NCBI GenBank assembly: GCA_963920635.1
Contig: OY987307.1
Coordinates: 18,243,735 to 18,307,734, forward strand
Reading direction: 5' to 3'
Source of the DNA: Pseudeuparius sepicola
Taxonomy: Eukaryota; Arthropoda; Insecta; Coleoptera; Anthribidae
DNA: 64,000 bases
Numbering within the stretch: the stretch's first letter is position 1; each line of letters opens with the position of its first letter. The translations under genes were made by a program, and so were the position numbers. This document shows positions 34,135-46,519 of the stretch, piece by piece. The notes beneath the pieces were generated by a model. It worked only from the letters and a program-made list of their open reading frames with translations, was not told where the DNA came from and did not search any database.

Positions 34135-35485
34135 CAGCGTGTCCCAAATAGTTTGTCCTACCCCCTGGATTTTAGGAACCGTAAGAGATACGAAAAAAAC
34201 TTGAAAACAAAAGTTGTAAAGATTGGCAGTGGACGTAACTTCTCTTTTATTTTCACATATACAGGACGATTCGTATTTGCAGGACAACAATAAAATATTT
34301 AGATTTTGACAATTGACCGTTTTTTTGTTTTGTATTTTGGATGCAGCGTTGCCAAGATATCGAATTTTTCTCGGAATTTAGGGACTTCGTGGAGGTTATG
34401 GAAACTGAATGCTGTATCTTTTTTTTAATTAATTTTAATAGATATCAAAGATATATTTTAGCCGAAGTATGACAGCACAACCGTGTGTGGTGTGGTATGT
34501 CGAAATTGGTTTTTGCATATACAGTGTGTTCATAACAGGCTCTCAAAATCAGATAATTTCAAACAAGCAATAACTTTTTTTTTTCAAATGGAATGAACCA
34601 TATTTCTATAGTTTGTTGGATGCCGGCGTCCAAGCCCCACATTTTACGTAAATAACATTCTATACCAAAAACTACCCGTTTTCGAGATATTTTCACACTT
34701 GGAAATAAAAAAAAATCGGAGTTGACTGATTTGTTTGAAAAGTGAAAATCGGACACAACTTTTAATTCCAAACAACTTTTCTAAGTAAAAGTTTTTGATA
34801 TTTTTAAAAATAAAGGCAGTTTATTCTTGATCGCACTTCATGTTTTTGTATTTTTGGACACCCTGTATAAAAAAATCAAAAATTCTATTCGTGGACCATA
34901 TTTTTTCGAGAAGCAGAAACTTTTAACAAGAATGACTTTTTTTCGAAAAATGAAATTTTTGGTCCATTTGTCCTCTTGGGATGTCTATCCGTGGACGTGG
35001 ACATACTGTATACGGGTATAGGAATTTTATTTCCCGTATTATCTAAAATGACAATTATTTCTGCCACTGTCTGGAAAAATAGTTATGGCTTGCTTGATAA
35101 AACCTTCTCATCTGAATGAAAAATGCAAAGAAATTTTCTTGAATACTAAATCTCGAAAACGGGTAGTTTTTGGTATAGAATGTTATTTACATAAAATGTG
35201 GGGCTTGAACGCCGGCATCCAACAAACTATAGAAATATGGGTCCTTCCATTTGAAAAAATAAGTTATTGCTGTTTGAAATTATCTGATTTTGAGAGCCTG
35301 TTATGAACACACTGTATATGCAAAAACCAATTTCGACATACCACACCACACACGGTTGTGCTGTCATACTTCGGCTAAAAGATATCTTTGATATCTGTTA
35401 AAATAAAGTTTGTATTAAAGTTTTTTTCGTATCTCTTACGGTTCCTGAGATCCAGGGGGTAGGACAAACTATTTGGGACACGCTG
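34135..35485. mobile_element. Multi-shell palindromic element, 1.35 kb
   Basis: Outer ends CAGCGTGTCCCAAATAG (34135) and mirror (35485), with TA flanks. The inner shell has CAGTGTGTTCATAACAGG (34522) and its mirror (35314), also TA-flanked. Sequence between the shells (GTCGAAATTGGTTTTTGCA and mirror) is inverted as well. An innermost CACCCTG/TA end is at about 34859-34867. The frames 34559-34771 (-) and 35085-35306 (+) are the two arms read twice. Confidence 0.8.
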
Positions 35486-36053
35486 TACTTAAGTATTGTT
35501 TTTTTAGCTTTCCATGGGGTCTCAAAGGTGTAATAATAATTATGTAACGAATGTCATATTATTCTTATTGCCTACTATAAACGCTTCTTGACGAGTCTGT
35601 AATTTATTCAATTTCTAGACAGGTTCATATAGCAAAAAGCGTGAGCAAAAGTTCACAGGAAATGACTAATTTCCGGTGATTATAAATATTAAGTAGGTAT
35701 TCGTCCATAAACATAATTTTATGTTCTTTTATCAATATTTGTCTTCTGACAGGATTTTGTATGAACATTTGGTAGCACATAGCACATTTAACATTTCTAT
35801 ATGACACACGTTTTCTATTTGCACACTTTAGCTACTCAGAAACTCAGAATAGTTTAGTTTATCTGTAATCTGAAAAAAAAATACAATTAGGGCTTTGGCA
35901 ATGAAATATCAATTTTTCTGGTGCCTCGGGCAGAATTTAATTCTAAATAAAAAAGTTTTCTTGTCACTTTTTCGAGTTCGTTACGGTTTTACAAGAAACT
36001 TGATTTTTTTATTTACGTTAGCGTTCTTACGTCTAGTAAAATTTTAGAATATA

Positions 36054-36300
36054 CAGGGTGATTCAGTTTTAATACAGCCGACTATATTAAAGCAAGCGTA
36101 AGAATATATCGCATTTATATAGTATACACTATGCTGAATGCAAATCTGCTGAATACGTTTTGCGAAGGATTTGATTTTGCATGTATTCCAATTTTTGCAC
36201 ATTAAAACTTTTTGTTTCCCGATTTCTAACAATACAGGATGATTTTTTAAGACTATCACCACGATTTCCTCACTTATTTTTTTAAACAAAAACATGGCGA
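36054..36300. mobile_element. Orphan TA-CAGGGTGATTCAG element end
   Basis: A terminus of the CAGGGTG class at 36054 and a second, weaker TACAGGATGATTTTTTAAG at about 36234. No mirrored partners. Confidence 0.4.
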
Positions 36301-37172
36301 TTTTGGATTTCTAAAGTGACGCTGAAAACGAAATATTTAGGTATAGTTTTAAATTTAATATTCTTTTCGATTCTTCTATTAAGCATGAAGTTTTGTTTAT
36401 TTTGATGGCAATGAGTAATTATTTGAAGATGGCACAATACATGCAGTGTGCAATGGACAACATTCTGTTTTGAGATTTCGTGACAAGGACGGGTACAAGA
36501 TAATTTACCTAAACACAAGCCTGATAAAATAAATAATAACCAAGTTAGAAAAGTAATTTCAAAGAAAGAAAGCATTCATAGGTAATGTAAATCAAGGTTA
36601 ACATTATTTTAAACTGTATTTGACCATGAAGAGGTTTTAATACTAGATACTTCGAAAGGATATTTCCGTATCGGGTGGCAGTTGATGGAATTTTTTTGCT
36701 ATGCGCGCTTTTGAACTTATTTTTTCAGGTCATATTAATCATTTTATGAATGCATATTAGTACTGTTTAATTTTGTTGGTCTTCTTCTATATTTGCCTGG
36801 ATTGATTTGACACAGCAAAGCCTGTAGTGCTATTGGGTGAAGATTTCTTGGTAGAAAAAGTAAAGCTTTTATTTAAACAAAACTATTTATTGACAAAATC
36901 ACACATATTAAAATATTAATAGGAATAGCCTTCTAGTTTAACTAGAATACAAATTTTCAGTCACAAGAAGTGACGCTCACATTCCTTAAATAAATAACTT
37001 AACTCCTAAAGCATCACAATAAATAAATTAAGAAGCATTCACCCATATTCTCAATTCCATGTTCACACACATCTAACAAAAATATTTACAAGGATATATA
37101 TCACAACAATTTTGTATCAGACGCCTAAGGACAGGTGTTGACCCAGTCTCAGGTAGCTTCTTCCGCGAATAT

Positions 37173-37646
37173 TTACAAGCTGGGCAGCCTCCTTTGGGAC
37201 AGCCTGTACTGCCTCAGGTCCTCATCGTAAGGAACTGCGGTAGACGCTTCCCTGACTGGAGTACCGTCAGGATAGTGGACTTTGTACTCCACCGGACCAG
37301 TCAGAGGAATATTCCTGCGGGCTTCTTCTTCGATCTTCTCGGTTGTGACGTCGACGGGATGATACTGCTGCTGGAATCTTCTGAAGGCGCCGCCCTTCCT
37401 CGGCGGGTTCAGGTTGTTTGCGAGCGCACCAACGTTGGGTGGCGCGTACTCCGGCTTGCCCGACTGCAGCTTCAGGACGAAGTCTTTCGGTGGCGCAACG
37501 ACGTAGACGTTGTCGATTCGGGCGGATGCCAATCCTTGTTCTGCGAAGTCCCCGAACGATTCGTCATCGTACGAATTCGGTTTGGCAGTTGACGATGGCA
37601 CGTCGGGCTTGGGGGCAGTCTTCATGAGACGACGACCCTTCAGCAG
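37173..37646 (-). pseudogene. Duplicated terminal exon of the Reg-5-like gene, no acceptor
   Basis: This open frame repeats the last 150-odd residues of the Reg-5-like protein with only a few changes (T for A, P for L, R for H and Q for K against the proximal copy). It lacks the first bases of the exon and the TTCCAG acceptor, which are replaced at the junction by sequence from the downstream end of the duplicated unit. The upstream residues of the open frame (from 37670) are therefore junction artefact. It could be used only as read-through 3' sequence or with a cryptic acceptor. The frame has stayed open, so the duplication is recent or homogenised. Confidence 0.75.
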
Positions 37647-37832
37647 TTGATGGAATTTTTTGCTATGCACGCTTTTGCACTTTTTTTGCAGGTTGTATTA
37701 ATCATTTTATGAATGCATATTAAAACTGTTTAATTTTGTTGGGCATTTTCTATATTAGCCTGGATTGATTTGACATATTATAAAGTCAGTAGCGCTATTG
37801 GGTGAAGATTTCTTGGTAGAAAAAGTAAAACT

Positions 37833-37856
37833 TTTATTTAAATAAAATTATTTATT
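37833..37856 (-). terminator. Poly(A) signals of the Reg-5-like gene
   Basis: Two minus-strand AATAAA hexamers (37856-37851 and 37838-37833) lie about 285-305 bases beyond the proximal stop codon, inside the first duplicated unit. The distal unit carries equivalent hexamers near 36890. Processing here would end the transcript before the distal exon copy. Confidence 0.45.
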
Positions 37857-38140
37857 GACAAAATCACACATATTAAAATATTAATAGGAATAGCCTTCTA
37901 GTTTAACTAGAATACAAATTTTCAGTCACAAAAAGTGACTTTCACATTCCTTAAATAAATAACTTAACTCCTAAAGCATCACAATAAATAAATTAAGAAG
38001 CATTCACCCATATTCTCAATTCCACGTTCACACATATCTCCTAACAAAAATATTTACAAGGATATATATCACAACAATTTTGTATCAGACGCCTAAGAAC
38101 AGGTATTGACCCAGTCTCAGGTAGCTTCTTCCGCGAAAAT

Positions 38141-39801
38141 TTACAAGCTGGGCAGCCTCCTTTTGGACAGCCTGTACTGCCTCAGGTCCTCATCGTAAGG
38201 AACTGCGGTAGACGCTTCCCTGACTGGAGTACCGTCAGGATAGTGGACTTTGTACTCCACCGGACCAGTCAGAGGAATATTCCTGCGGGCTTCTTCTTCG
38301 ATCTTCTCGGTTGTGACGTCGACGGGATGATACTGCTGCTGGAATCTTCTGAAGGCGCCGCCCTTCCTCGGCGGGTTCAGGTTGTTTGCGAGCGCACCAA
38401 CGTTGGGTAGCGCGTACTCCGGCTTGCCCGACTGCAGTTTCAAGACGAAGTCCTTCGGTGGCGCAACGACGTAGACGTTGTCGATTCTGGCGGATGCCAA
38501 TCCTTGTTCTGCGAAGTCCCCGAACGATTCGTCATCGTACGAATTCGGTTTGGCGGTTGACGATGGCACGTCGGGCTTGGGGGCAGCCTTCATGAGACGA
38601 TGACCCTTCAGCAGGGTTTCCCAAACTGGAAATCAGAGAAATTTACCGTAAGTATAAAGTGTGACTCAAGGAATGTGTGTGTTTTCGTTATGTAATAGAA
38701 ATAAATTCTTTTTAGGTGCGTGCATCACAATACCAAGTGTCTGACTAAGCTCTGTGCAGGAAACCAAAGATAAAACGTTTTTTTTTGTTACACAATAGCA
38801 CATTATTATGATAACTCCGGATGCATAACACTCCTACATTTTTTTCATAAGGTCATGATAATGAACTTTACAAACGCACAACCTGAGCGAGCCGAAGTAT
38901 CCCAGGTAGTTTTTATAACCAGTTACATAAACACTGAACCCGTCCTCGTTTAAATAAGATAATGTAGACTTTTGCAATTGCGCTGTTTGTTGTCATATTG
39001 ATTTTAGAATTGTGGAAGGTTATACCGGCGATCACACATTCTGTGCAGAACTGGCACATCACGACTTCACAGGCGTTTTTCGACCTTATTAAGAAGGTTA
39101 CGATTGTTTTCTTTATACAAAGCGGACTGGGAGCGTACCGAGATCAAGGATGGGTGCAATCAAAGAGATCCATAAGTAGAATGTGTTTGTTAGATACTTA
39201 CTCAGTTGGTTGGCACCGCGTTGGTAGGGGTCAAGCGAATTCAGTTCGTCTTCTTGTAAGTTCAACAGGTTGTTTAGGCCAAACTTGCTAAGTTCCTTGA
39301 CGCAGTTCTGTTCTTCTGAATTCTTGCAATACTTTTCGACTTGAGTGGTGAAAGAAGAGTACATCAGATAAGATCTCTGTAACAAAAAGAAAAACCATGA
39401 ATGATTGAGCTAAGACACTTTCAGCATAAAAACTAATTGAATAGTATCTAGTTACTAAATGTAAAAAACTGATGCAAATGAGCAGCGAATTAAGCATTCA
39501 AAGCAATAATTAATCGGGTTATACAACGATAAATAATTATCGTCTATCATACATGCAAAGTTTTTAATAGGTAGGTAGAAAAAAGTAAACTAAAAACTCG
39601 CTTCTAGAAACTGAAAAATCTAGGTTAATGCTATTATTGTTTTCCGGCAAAGGAAATCGAGAACATTCTCGACTGCAAATATAAAGGAAATGCCCGACTA
39701 ACCTTTTCTTCGTTGCTGAGAAACTCCCACATCGGTATGGCGGAACCGTTGATCAGTCCCAAAAGCGCACTGAGGCACAGCACTGTACCGAAAACAAACA
39801 T
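38141..39801 (-). CDS. Reg-5: Reg-5-like secreted protein, three exons
   Basis: Spliced minus-strand gene; the exons are 39801-39703, 39376-39202 and 38625-38141. Junctions are GAAAAG|GTTAGT, TTACAG|AGATCT, CTGA|GTAAGT and TTCCAG|TTTGGG, in phase, giving 252 residues. Exon 1 (residues 1-33) starts MFVFGTVLCLSALLG, a hydrophobic signal peptide with likely cleavage near residue 19-20, followed by AIPMWEFLSNEEK. Exon 2 holds two cysteines (50 and 58) and DPYQRGANQL. The split codon A|TT makes the isoleucine of DPYQRGANQLIWE, which supports the junction. The C-terminal 160 residues are polar and proline-rich, ending in RRLPSL. SAIPMWEFLS and DPYQR..A..IW recall the insect family 'rhythmically expressed gene 5', extracellular proteins of unknown activity whose fly member cycles in the head. 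Family assignment is from memory, so moderately sure; the exon structure is much surer. The last exon is duplicated downstream. Confidence 0.68.
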
Positions 39802-39915
39802 GTCTCCAAAAAAAAATAAAGTCGGCGACGCGGCGAAACAAGCGAAAGCGGACGGTAGCGGCGTATACGTTGCTACGGCGGATGCTCGATTGTTCCCTAC
39901 CTCGGCCGGCTGGGT

Positions 39916-39940
39916 GTTATATACAAGCGGCGTGACGTCA
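39916..39940 (-). promoter_or_regulatory. Reg-5-like core promoter: TATA box plus perfect CRE
   Basis: On the minus strand a TATA box (GTATATAAC, 39924-39916) lies about 115 bases upstream of the start codon. A perfect palindromic cAMP-response element TGACGTCA (39940-39933) sits 8 bases upstream of it. Transcription would start near 39885-39895, giving a 5' UTR of about 90 bases. The surrounding 39800-40170 is clearly richer in CpG than its neighbours, as expected of a promoter. I saw no CACGTG E-box in the 400 bases upstream. Confidence 0.6.
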
Positions 39941-40249
39941 CGCGTTGATCCGGTACTGGTTTTGTTTTGGCTCTCAGGGATTCCAGAGATGAGTCCGATA
40001 AATGTACGTGTTTGGTATTTTCGCCGCATAAATCATAGGAGGCCTTGTTTTGTTTTTTCGGCGGATGCTGCATTCCGAGCGCGCGGGGCCTTCTGCGATG
40101 TTGTTGTTTTTGGAGGCGAAGCATTTTTTTTTGGGCGAGTGCGTTGGGTGTCAAGATCAAGAACTCGGCGGGCACTGGTTTTGGAGTTTATTAATAATTA
40201 TTTGTTCGTGCCGTTTCCTACATGTAGGAAAATAAATAATAATTATATG

Positions 40250-40848
40250 TGATGTGGTAGTAACATGTATTTTGAAAGAAAATTGGGTAGGTAGTGGATA
40301 ACTAAGTGCAGGAGTTTCTTCGGTTGCATCTTATAGGGCAAGATACAGTGTGGACCACTTAATGAAAACACAATTACCTAATTGTATTCTTTTTGTTTTT
40401 ATAGATATAAATTTCCGACTCGGCACAGTTATAGAACCTGATGAGTTCTACCTTTAGGGGTATTCAACATTCAATATTTTGTTTCGTTAGAAATATCGAA
40501 AAAAAAGTTATTGGGGAAGTTGTTCAGATTGTTCAGAATCGAATATTTGCCCCGAATTCTAAATATCAGCGACATATTCGAATTTCCAATTTTTTTATTC
40601 ATTTAATTTATTGGAATGAATTTCACGCACAAAATAATTTCTTTATAAGGTATCGTTAATAATATACTATGCATGTACAGGATGGTTCATTATAAATTGA
40701 CACCCCCCCTTAACTTGCTAGGTAGTTTTTGAGGTTAGAAAAAAGTTTTTTACAAAAGTTTTAGATACTAATACAACGTTTTTTGTGACGCTATTGGACC
40801 GTGTACAGTGTGTTCTAGAAAGCCGTGGCGGATATAACTTACCTATGT
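40250..40848. other. Intergenic DNA with several orphan element ends
   Basis: TACAGTGTGGACCACTTAAT (40343), TACAGGATGGTTCATTATAA (40676) and TACAGTGTGTTCTAG (40804) are ends of TA-inserting elements without partners. Confidence 0.45.
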
Positions 40849-41405
40849 TTTTTTTAAATGGAACACCCTATATATTTTTGCATTTTTGAAATCTGCTCAT
40901 CAAGGCAATTAAAATGGTATTAAACTTTGTGGCATTATCTTTTTCCGTTTTTGAAAAATTCCGTTTTCAAATTTTATACTAAATTTATTTAACTCGAATT
41001 TGTGAATCTCGTGATAAAAATACATGCTCGATGTAATAACAAAAAATATTTATTTTAAACAAGAGAGTAATACAGTGAAACTCCAAAATGTTTAGGAGCC
41101 TTTTTAAATTTTACTGATTATATTCTCGAAATAAAGAATTTCAGGAAAATCGTAAAAGGTCCTAAAGATTTTGGAGTTTCACTATGTTATTCTTTTGTTT
41201 AAAACAAACATTTTTTGTTATTACATTGATCGTCTATCTTTATCACGAGATCCACAAATTCGAGTTAAATAAATTTAGAATAAAATTTGAATACGGAATT
41301 TTTCAAAAACAGAAAAAGATAATGCCACAAAGTTTGATATCATTTTGATTGCCCTGACGAGCAGATTGCAAAAATGCAAAAATATATAGGGTGTTCCATT
41401 TAAAA
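40849..41405. mobile_element. Palindromic element with an inner shell
   Basis: TTTAAATGGAACACCCTATA (from 40855) is mirrored at 41386-41405. The inner motif TACAGTGAAACTCCAAAAT (41072) is mirrored near 41175-41192. The arms are about 85% alike by eye. Confidence 0.65.
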
Positions 41406-41459
41406 AAATACCTGCACATTACTATTTTTTTTTTCCAAATTTCATAACCTAATTCTAGA

Positions 41460-41740
41460 CTTCTAGACCTCATTAGACAATGAGTAAACAAAAATCCGTC
41501 AAATTGTAGCCAATTTTGACGTATGAGGCAATTTGTATTTGTAACCAAATTTGACTTAGAAGACATTTTGTAAACAAAAATATGTCAAATTTATAACCAA
41601 ATTTGACGTATGATACATTTTGTAAATAAACAAAAATCTGTCAAATTTCTATCAAAAATTTTTCATATTTATAACCTAAAATACTTAAAATCATAACCTA
41701 ATTAGACATATTTAGACATTTTGCAAACAAATAAAAAAAT
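41460..41740. repeat. Degenerate tandem repeat (TGTAAACAAAAAT..GTCAAATT)
   Basis: Three to four diverged units built on CATTTTGTAAACAAAAAT and AACCAAATTTGACGTATGA. Confidence 0.5.
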
Positions 41741-41749
41741 GAAATAAAA

Positions 41750-43725
41750 ATTAACTAATTTTTGTATGAAGTCTTCCATAATATAAATACGTTGTTTATA
41801 AAAGTAGAAAATTATATATTTAGATATCTTTTAAAAAATTTTTAACATTTCAAATTTTATGTCTTGTAGAAAATACATGTGAAGATTTTTTTATCATAAT
41901 TAAATTTGTCATGGATAAAATAGTTTTAAAATATATCTAGCATTAAGTATAAGTAAAATTTTATATTATAATTATTATATAATATGTATACATTAGTTAA
42001 ACATATTGTAACTGTCCTGAAGAAGGAATAAACAATTCCAAAAGCTTGTCAATTAACAAATAGTTTTCTTTAAAGACCAATTTGACTGCAAACCCAGTAA
42101 AAGTTCCATCTTTTATCGTTTTAATACATTCAGTCACGAGATTTTCTTTATCTAAGTGGATAATGATAATACAACTTTCGTACATGTTGATGTTTATGTG
42201 TTGTTATTTTAAAAGTACAAGTAATTTAATATCTATAGAAGACCACTACAGTATTTATATTCTGAATTTAATGATTTCGTTAAACAGGGAAAGTAGGCGT
42301 TACTGATATTTGTGCTAATAGAAAATGAGTTAGAATAAACTGTAAGTATATAGAAAACTTTTGGTTGTAACATATACCTAAACATTGCCTAAACATTATT
42401 TAATTTTCACTTTTACCTTTTTAAAATACCACTGAATCCTTGATAATAATAATGAGATAATATCTACTGGGTTACTGCCTTGATCAGCTGTTGATATCTC
42501 CAAATCGTATAAGATTTTTTTCTGAGAATATATTTGTAACGTTGTGAAAAATAAACAGTTACTTACTGCCTGAATCAGGTATTCATGCTTTTATACTGTG
42601 CACTTATTTTGTATGTGAATCGTTCTCATAGTTGTTCTTTTTGATAGGTACTCCAAAAATATCAGCTGTTAATGATATACATTTCATCTAGGGTATAGTT
42701 TGAGTATATTTTGTATTTGTTATTAACAATTTTTGAAAAATATTTCTCTAAATTGATTAGTATCATAGCTCATTTTTCATAAATAAATTATCATATAAAT
42801 AATAAAAAATCAATATCAGCATATTTATTATATCTTATTTGTATGCTTTATATCTGCATTATATACCACATTGTATAACTAGTAACATCTCCAAAACAAG
42901 TTATAGATTCATTTCTATAAAAACACAGGCACCTATCACCTTGGTATTTTTTTTAACATTAGGTATAAGTGTTTACCCAAATTTTTCCGATTTTACAAGA
43001 CTTTTTGAAAAATATGCAAAGGATAAGCTTAATAATATGACGACGAACTAAAATGCTGGTCTGGCTAAAATATTCATACTTTTAGAATATGTTATGGCAT
43101 CCGGTCTACTCTTTTGACGCCAGTGTATTCATCTATCTGCTGTTATCTCATCATTATACCTATCCAGTCATTTATAAAACAGCATTTTTGGAACGTAGAC
43201 GCAGAAATCTGGTAATGTTTATAATAAACTTTTATATCTAACATTCCTCATACATCCTGTAGAAATTTCTGTTCACTGATCTGTAAAAAAATGTACAGAA
43301 ATCGCAGGATTTGTTAAGTATACCTAATACGAGAAAATATCGAAGGCTTCCTATGCAGAACTGAACAACGTAAATAAATATACGTTGTTGAATGCATTTT
43401 CTGAACAATTATTTACATAAATCATATTTACGTTTCAGACACAAACGCAGCAGTAATTATACAGAGGGTAGAACTTAAAGAAATAATCCGAATTTTTCCT
43501 ATAGATTATAGATCATAGGCTTATTGTAAATTTTTCAAATTAAGTTTTGGTCGCATTGAAATTTGTTAAGTGTTATCTGTCTATACATATGACGTTTTTT
43601 TTGTTGAATCAAACTTTTGAGGGAACAGCAATGACTTCACCAATAGTAATAACACAAAAACTAGCCAACACAAAGAACGAACTATTTGAAATTTTCAAAA
43701 TAACGACTAAGTATTTTCAGTAATG
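41750..43725. other. Very AT-rich DNA, nothing recognised
   Basis: No gene, RNA or element boundary is supported. Confidence 0.5.
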
Positions 43726-44000
43726 CATACAGGGTGTCCCAGAATATGTGGGCAATCTCCCGGATTTATACAGGGGACGTCAAAAATGTGCCAAGAATGC
43801 TAGGAAGGAACCATGTTTCAAGTATTTCAAGCCTCCGCCATTTTTCTGGCCTACAGCAAACCTAAATTTAACCTGGAATAAATGAAAACTACGTTGAACT
43901 GCTTGAAATCTTCCAATCGCATATCTGCCTATTTAATTTCCAAATTAATTTTCTATAAGATTTAATATAATTTTCATATCTTAAAAACCGATACTTCGTA

Positions 44001-44674
44001 CAGGGTGTCCCATTTTGGGTGTTTTTGGGTGTTTTTCTCAAAAATCTCGGTTATTATTAAAGCTAGAGGGTTGCGGTTTTCACGTCACTGTACTACTTTT
44101 TTGAGAGAAATTTTGTGGACCAATCAGATTTTAGATAAGTTTTATAGTTTCCGCGCATTGGCGCAGGACTGGAAATTTTCGATTTTTTGGAAACCTCTCT
44201 CCTGGCTACAACTTATATATATATCGACAAATTTAATCAATTATTTTTATAGATTTTTTGGCGTAGAATCGAATGGAATAATTAGTTTTTTTGGTAGCGT
44301 TAATAGTTTTTGAGATATGAACTATGGTTTCCATTTAAAAAAAAAATAACTTTGGTTCATATCTCAAAAACTATTAACGCTACCAAAAAACTAATTATTC
44401 CATTCGATTCTACGCCAAAAAATCTATAAATATAGTTGATTAAATTTGTCGATATATATATAAGTTTTAGCCAGGTGAGAGGTTTCCAAAAAATCGAAAA
44501 TTTCCAGTCCTGCACCAATGCGCGGAAACTATAAAACTTATCTAAAATCTTATTGTTCCACCAAATTCCTCTCAAAAAAGTAGTACAGTGACGTGAAAAC
44601 CGCAACCCTCTAGCTTTAATAATAACCGAGATTTTTGAGAAAACACCCAAAAACACCCAAAATGGGACACCCTG
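44001..44674. mobile_element. Near-perfect palindromic MITE (674 bp)
   Basis: Arms of about 330 bp (44001-44330 and 44345-44674) are nearly identical inverted copies, with CAGGGTGTCCCATTTTGG ends and TA flanks. Each arm holds the same frame of about 100 codons (44005-44313 + and 44357-44656 -). This is a consequence of the palindrome and not two genes. Confidence 0.85.
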
Positions 44675-45211
44675 TACAGTTTAGTTGGCTAATCTGGAGG
44701 GTCCAGGTTCATTGGGTTAAGTATTATAATCCTCGTCTAAGGAGGATTCTTAAATCTCTGACTAATCTTCCTCGTCAACTAGCATGGAATAGGTCTTCTG
44801 CTGCATTTCCCACACATCGCGATGCATGGAAGTTCCCCTCGGCGACAATCTCATCTTTGGACACAGTCAATTTTACAGTTACAAAAAACCAACTTTAATA
44901 AATTTTCGGATGCCAGAGGCAGAGGGTCAAGTGTCCCTCTTTTTTCTTCCATCCCCAATCAGTAGCAGGCAGCTCTACAACACGCCAAGACTGAACTCGA
45001 TGAAAAACTCTGTATCTGTGCTGTTTTGCTGCTCCAGATGTTGGTGGTAGTACCGAGAGATCAAACTTTCCAAAAACTGCTTGTCTATAACCTTTTTATA
45101 ACAGTTAAATCTAGTTTTGTTTAAGTCATCTGCAGAAACGCGACTGTTATATAATAATTTTAGAAAATACTCTGCGATTTGAGATCAATATCTTCTTTAG
45201 TTGCATTTCTA

Positions 45212-45400
45212 TCATTGAATGCAGAAACATATTGCCTTAGTATCTCGTTCGATTGCAAAAGTATATAAAAGCTTGTTTATTGCCTTTATATTGAAAAGTG
45301 AAGAAGTTGTATCCTGACCTGTAACTGCATGGAGAAAAGCTATGTAATTTTTTACATCCCCAAGTACTTGGAGAAGCTTGCTATTAAAAACGAAACGCAT
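45212..45400 (-). pseudogene. Fragment with FLHAVTGQDTTSS motif
   Basis: The minus frame reads VKNYIAFLHAVTGQDTTSS then LFNIKAINKLL. It resembles the 'FLHAFTGCDTTSAFF' motif of a repetitive, unnamed protein family found in many invertebrates and likely of transposable origin. It is short and lacks flanking family sequence. Confidence 0.4.
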
Positions 45401-45403
45401 AAA

Positions 45404-45490
45404 GAAGCATATGTGGCACAAGGTTTAAATCTTGGGCCATTGTTGTTCTTCATATTTATTGATGATCTTCTGGGACAGCTGACCTGTGAT
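45404..45490 (+). pseudogene. Non-LTR retrotransposon RT scrap
   Basis: AQGLNLGPLLFFIFIDDLLG matches the reverse transcriptase block (PQGSvLGPlLFllYiNDL) of Jockey/CR1/I-type LINEs. Only about 28 residues are recognisable; the catalytic FADD block is not present. Confidence 0.6.
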
Positions 45491-46519
45491 AGATTAGATG
45501 GTGATGATGTTCCGCGCTCTTCGAAAAATAGACGCAACTTATCTCAGCCGCGTCGCGTGCAGTCTTCTTTCCACCGGTCCCGCATCCCCACCACCCGGCA
45601 CACTCTGCAACACCACAAATTATGAATTGCTATACTAAAAGCTTCCCGTTTACCAATTTTTAGCTTTATATATTGTTTTAAGAAATCTTGACTAATCATA
45701 ATTGGCTAATTTCCCTGCACTATTGTTTCATAACGATAAAATCAACCGTTTGCGTTTAAATTGGCGAAACGTGCCCTAAAATACCTGTTAGCTTCAACAT
45801 TCAAAACATAAAACTTTCTCCGACCGCTATCAAATGTTACAGATCAACTGTACATTCAAAATGAAGAAAAAAAAAACCAAATGGACATTGGACAAACATC
45901 ATTGGTTTTCTTGAAACAGGGTGTCAAAATTTTGTCAAATTCAATCCTTTTCATTTTGAAGGCGAATAATTTTTGGTACATTGTTCATAGGGATTTTTTT
46001 CTCAGTTTAAATGGCACAGTCGGTCTGTAACGTTTGAAAGCGGTAGGTAAATATTTTATGTTTCGAATGTTGAAGTTAACAGGTGTTTTGAGGAACGTTT
46101 TACCAATTTCAAAGCAAACGGTTGATTTTATCGTTATGAAACAAGAGTACCTCTTTGTTGCAGAATGAAAAGATGTACTAAAATGATGGACCTGCAAAAC
46201 CAAAAAGATAACCTCAAAAAAGTTACGAGCTATAACACGATCCAAAAATAGTGCAAGTGGCGCCCTCTGTGAGATACATAAAAACTGATGCCTTCAGCTT
46301 ATTCTCCATCGCCTAAAACACAGCAGTGCCAAATTTCAGTTCAGCAGCTTGATTATTTTGGGAGATATTGCCATAATTTAATTTCAAAAAAAGAACTTCA
46401 ACACCCTGTATCTCCGTAGAAGAGCCCTCTGGGAATTTTTTTATAGGAACTTGTCATGTTATTTTGAGGTCCCCTGTATAAATCCGGGAGATTGCTCACA
46501 TATTCTGGGACACCCAGTA

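Larger units (their letters stand above)
36678..38610. repeat. Tandem duplication of about 966 bp (two units)
   Basis: Units 36678-37642 and 37643-38610 match almost base for base, covering the terminal exon, the 3' UTR and about 470 bases beyond the stop. Both original breakpoints and the junction share GCAG: GCAGTTGATGG at 36678 and 37643, and GCAGGGTTTCC at 38611. That is the mark of a microhomology-mediated duplication. Confidence 0.85.
43730..46517. mobile_element. TA-flanked element, 2.8 kb, containing nested fragments
   Basis: Ends CAGGGTGTCCCAGAATATG (43730) and mirror (to 46517), extending inward through the GGGGAC..CCCC segment, with TA flanks. Inside lie a complete palindromic MITE, a LINE RT scrap and another protein scrap, and an inverted repeat at 45722-46150. 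A copy of the right end recurs at 63421-63510. Confidence 0.7.

Noticed and set aside
37194..37627. Plus-strand frames over the duplicated exon
   Set aside because: They are shadows of the minus-strand Reg-5-like coding sequence.
44005..44656. Two homologous 100-codon proteins on opposite strands
   Set aside because: They are the two arms of one palindrome, with no conserved domain.
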